Assembly (NCBI GenBank): GCA_029932445.1
Contig: JAOZQB010000178.1
Span: 1 to 6,000 of the forward strand
DNA: 6,000 nt
Source: Bacteroidales bacterium
Lineage (GTDB): Bacteria; Bacteroidota; Bacteroidia; Bacteroidales; JAADGE01
Reading direction: 5' to 3'
The notes under the pieces were generated by a model that saw only the letters and a program-made list of their open reading frames with translations, was not told where the DNA came from and did not search any database. Of the stretch, positions 5,697 to 6,000 are shown one piece after another (the first letter of the stretch is position 1; each line of letters begins with the position of its first letter). The translations under genes and the position numbers were made by a program.

Positions 5697-6000
5697 CTAA
5701 TGTTCACAATTATGTTCATGATCATCGGCATCATGATTACACATATTTGCCGTTGTTTTTAGAGTACCGTTTAAAAAATCCGCAATCACTTTTCCCGGTT
5801 CATCAACCGGTGCTCCGGTAAAAACATTTATATTATTCGTATTTAAAATTTCTACAGCCTTCGGTCCGATACCTCCCGTAATCATATCAGTTACGTTTTT
5901 TTCTGCTAACCAATTCGGAATAACTCCGAATTCGTGAGTCGGGGGAGTTTCCATTTCCTCTTTCACAACTTTATTATTTTCGGTATGATACATATAAAAA
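5697..6000 (-). CDS. NifX/NifB-type dinitrogenase iron-molybdenum cofactor family protein (5' end beyond window)
   Basis: The visible part reads as a small single-domain protein of the dinitrogenase Fe-Mo cofactor biosynthesis (NifX/NifY/MTH1175-like) fold. It has a strand and turn YHTENNKVVKEE, then a Pro-rich PPTHEFGVIPNWLAEKNV, then DMITGGIGPKAVEILNTNNI and INVFTGAPVDEPGKVIADFLNG. It ends in a Cys/His-rich tail, NMCNHDADDHEHNCEH, that could bind metal. The ATG at 5991-5993 is probably not the start. The frame stays open to the window edge (codons Tyr and Phe precede it), and the family's first strand plus the H-F-G-type segment (about 25-30 residues) would be missing if translation began there. 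The gene is therefore treated as partial. Outside nitrogen fixers, such proteins occur widely with no proven role, and nothing else here suggests nitrogenase. The stop lies 20 bases before the acyltransferase start, so the two are probably cotranscribed. Confidence 0.8.
   Translation of the reverse strand, partial: FYMYHTENNKVVKEEMETPPTHEFGVIPNWLAEKNVTDMITGGIGPKAVEILNTNNINVFTGAPVDEPGKVIADFLNGTLKTTANMCNHDADDHEHNCEH

Noticed and set aside
1..6000. CRISPR arrays, tRNA/rRNA genes, insertion sequences, toxin-antitoxin or defence genes
   Set aside because: None is visible. There are no regularly spaced repeats, no cloverleaf-like or rRNA-like stretches, and no transposase or defence-associated motifs on either strand.

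Overview
The window is AT-rich (about one third G+C by eye). It reads as chromosomal DNA of a Bacteroidota member. The reasons are A/T-rich leaders without clear Shine-Dalgarno sites, AAA/ATT-rich codon use, an NhaA with a long cytoplasmic insert and a PlsC-like protein with an NHRD-type motif. The species cannot be named. Coding density is high, and nothing points to phage, plasmid or transposon DNA.

Layout: at the left edge, the last 17 codons of a plus-strand gene, most likely class II fumarase (fumC), end in a strong hairpin-plus-T-tract terminator at 83-112. Everything else is on the minus strand, so it is transcribed from right to left. From the right edge there is the 3' part of a NifX/NifB-type cofactor-binding protein with a Cys/His-rich tail (5697-6000, 5' end outside the window). 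A PlsC/PlsB-like acyltransferase (4537-5676) follows after 20 bases. A 133-base spacer (4404-4536) then holds a weak possible terminator, an 8-base inverted repeat and a patch resembling a dispersed repeat. After it come four tightly packed genes: a YitT-family membrane protein (3456-4403), NhaA Na+/H+ antiporter (2125-3423), an AI-2E/UPF0118 permease (1076-2128, sharing ATGA with nhaA) and a membrane-anchored alpha/beta hydrolase (111-1067).

The four-gene block is probably one transcript whose products sit in or on the inner membrane. NhaA exports Na+ in exchange for protons. UPF0118 members have been linked both to autoinducer-2 export and to Na+(Li+)/H+ exchange, so the overlap with nhaA makes a shared role in cation/pH homeostasis plausible but unproven. 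YitT and the hydrolase have no assigned substrate. The two genes to the right of the spacer look like a separate transcription unit.

No clearly new system is visible. The most useful points are the nhaA/UPF0118 translational overlap, the roughly 43-residue NhaA insert, the unusual spacing of the acyltransferase catalytic motif and the repeat-like spacer.
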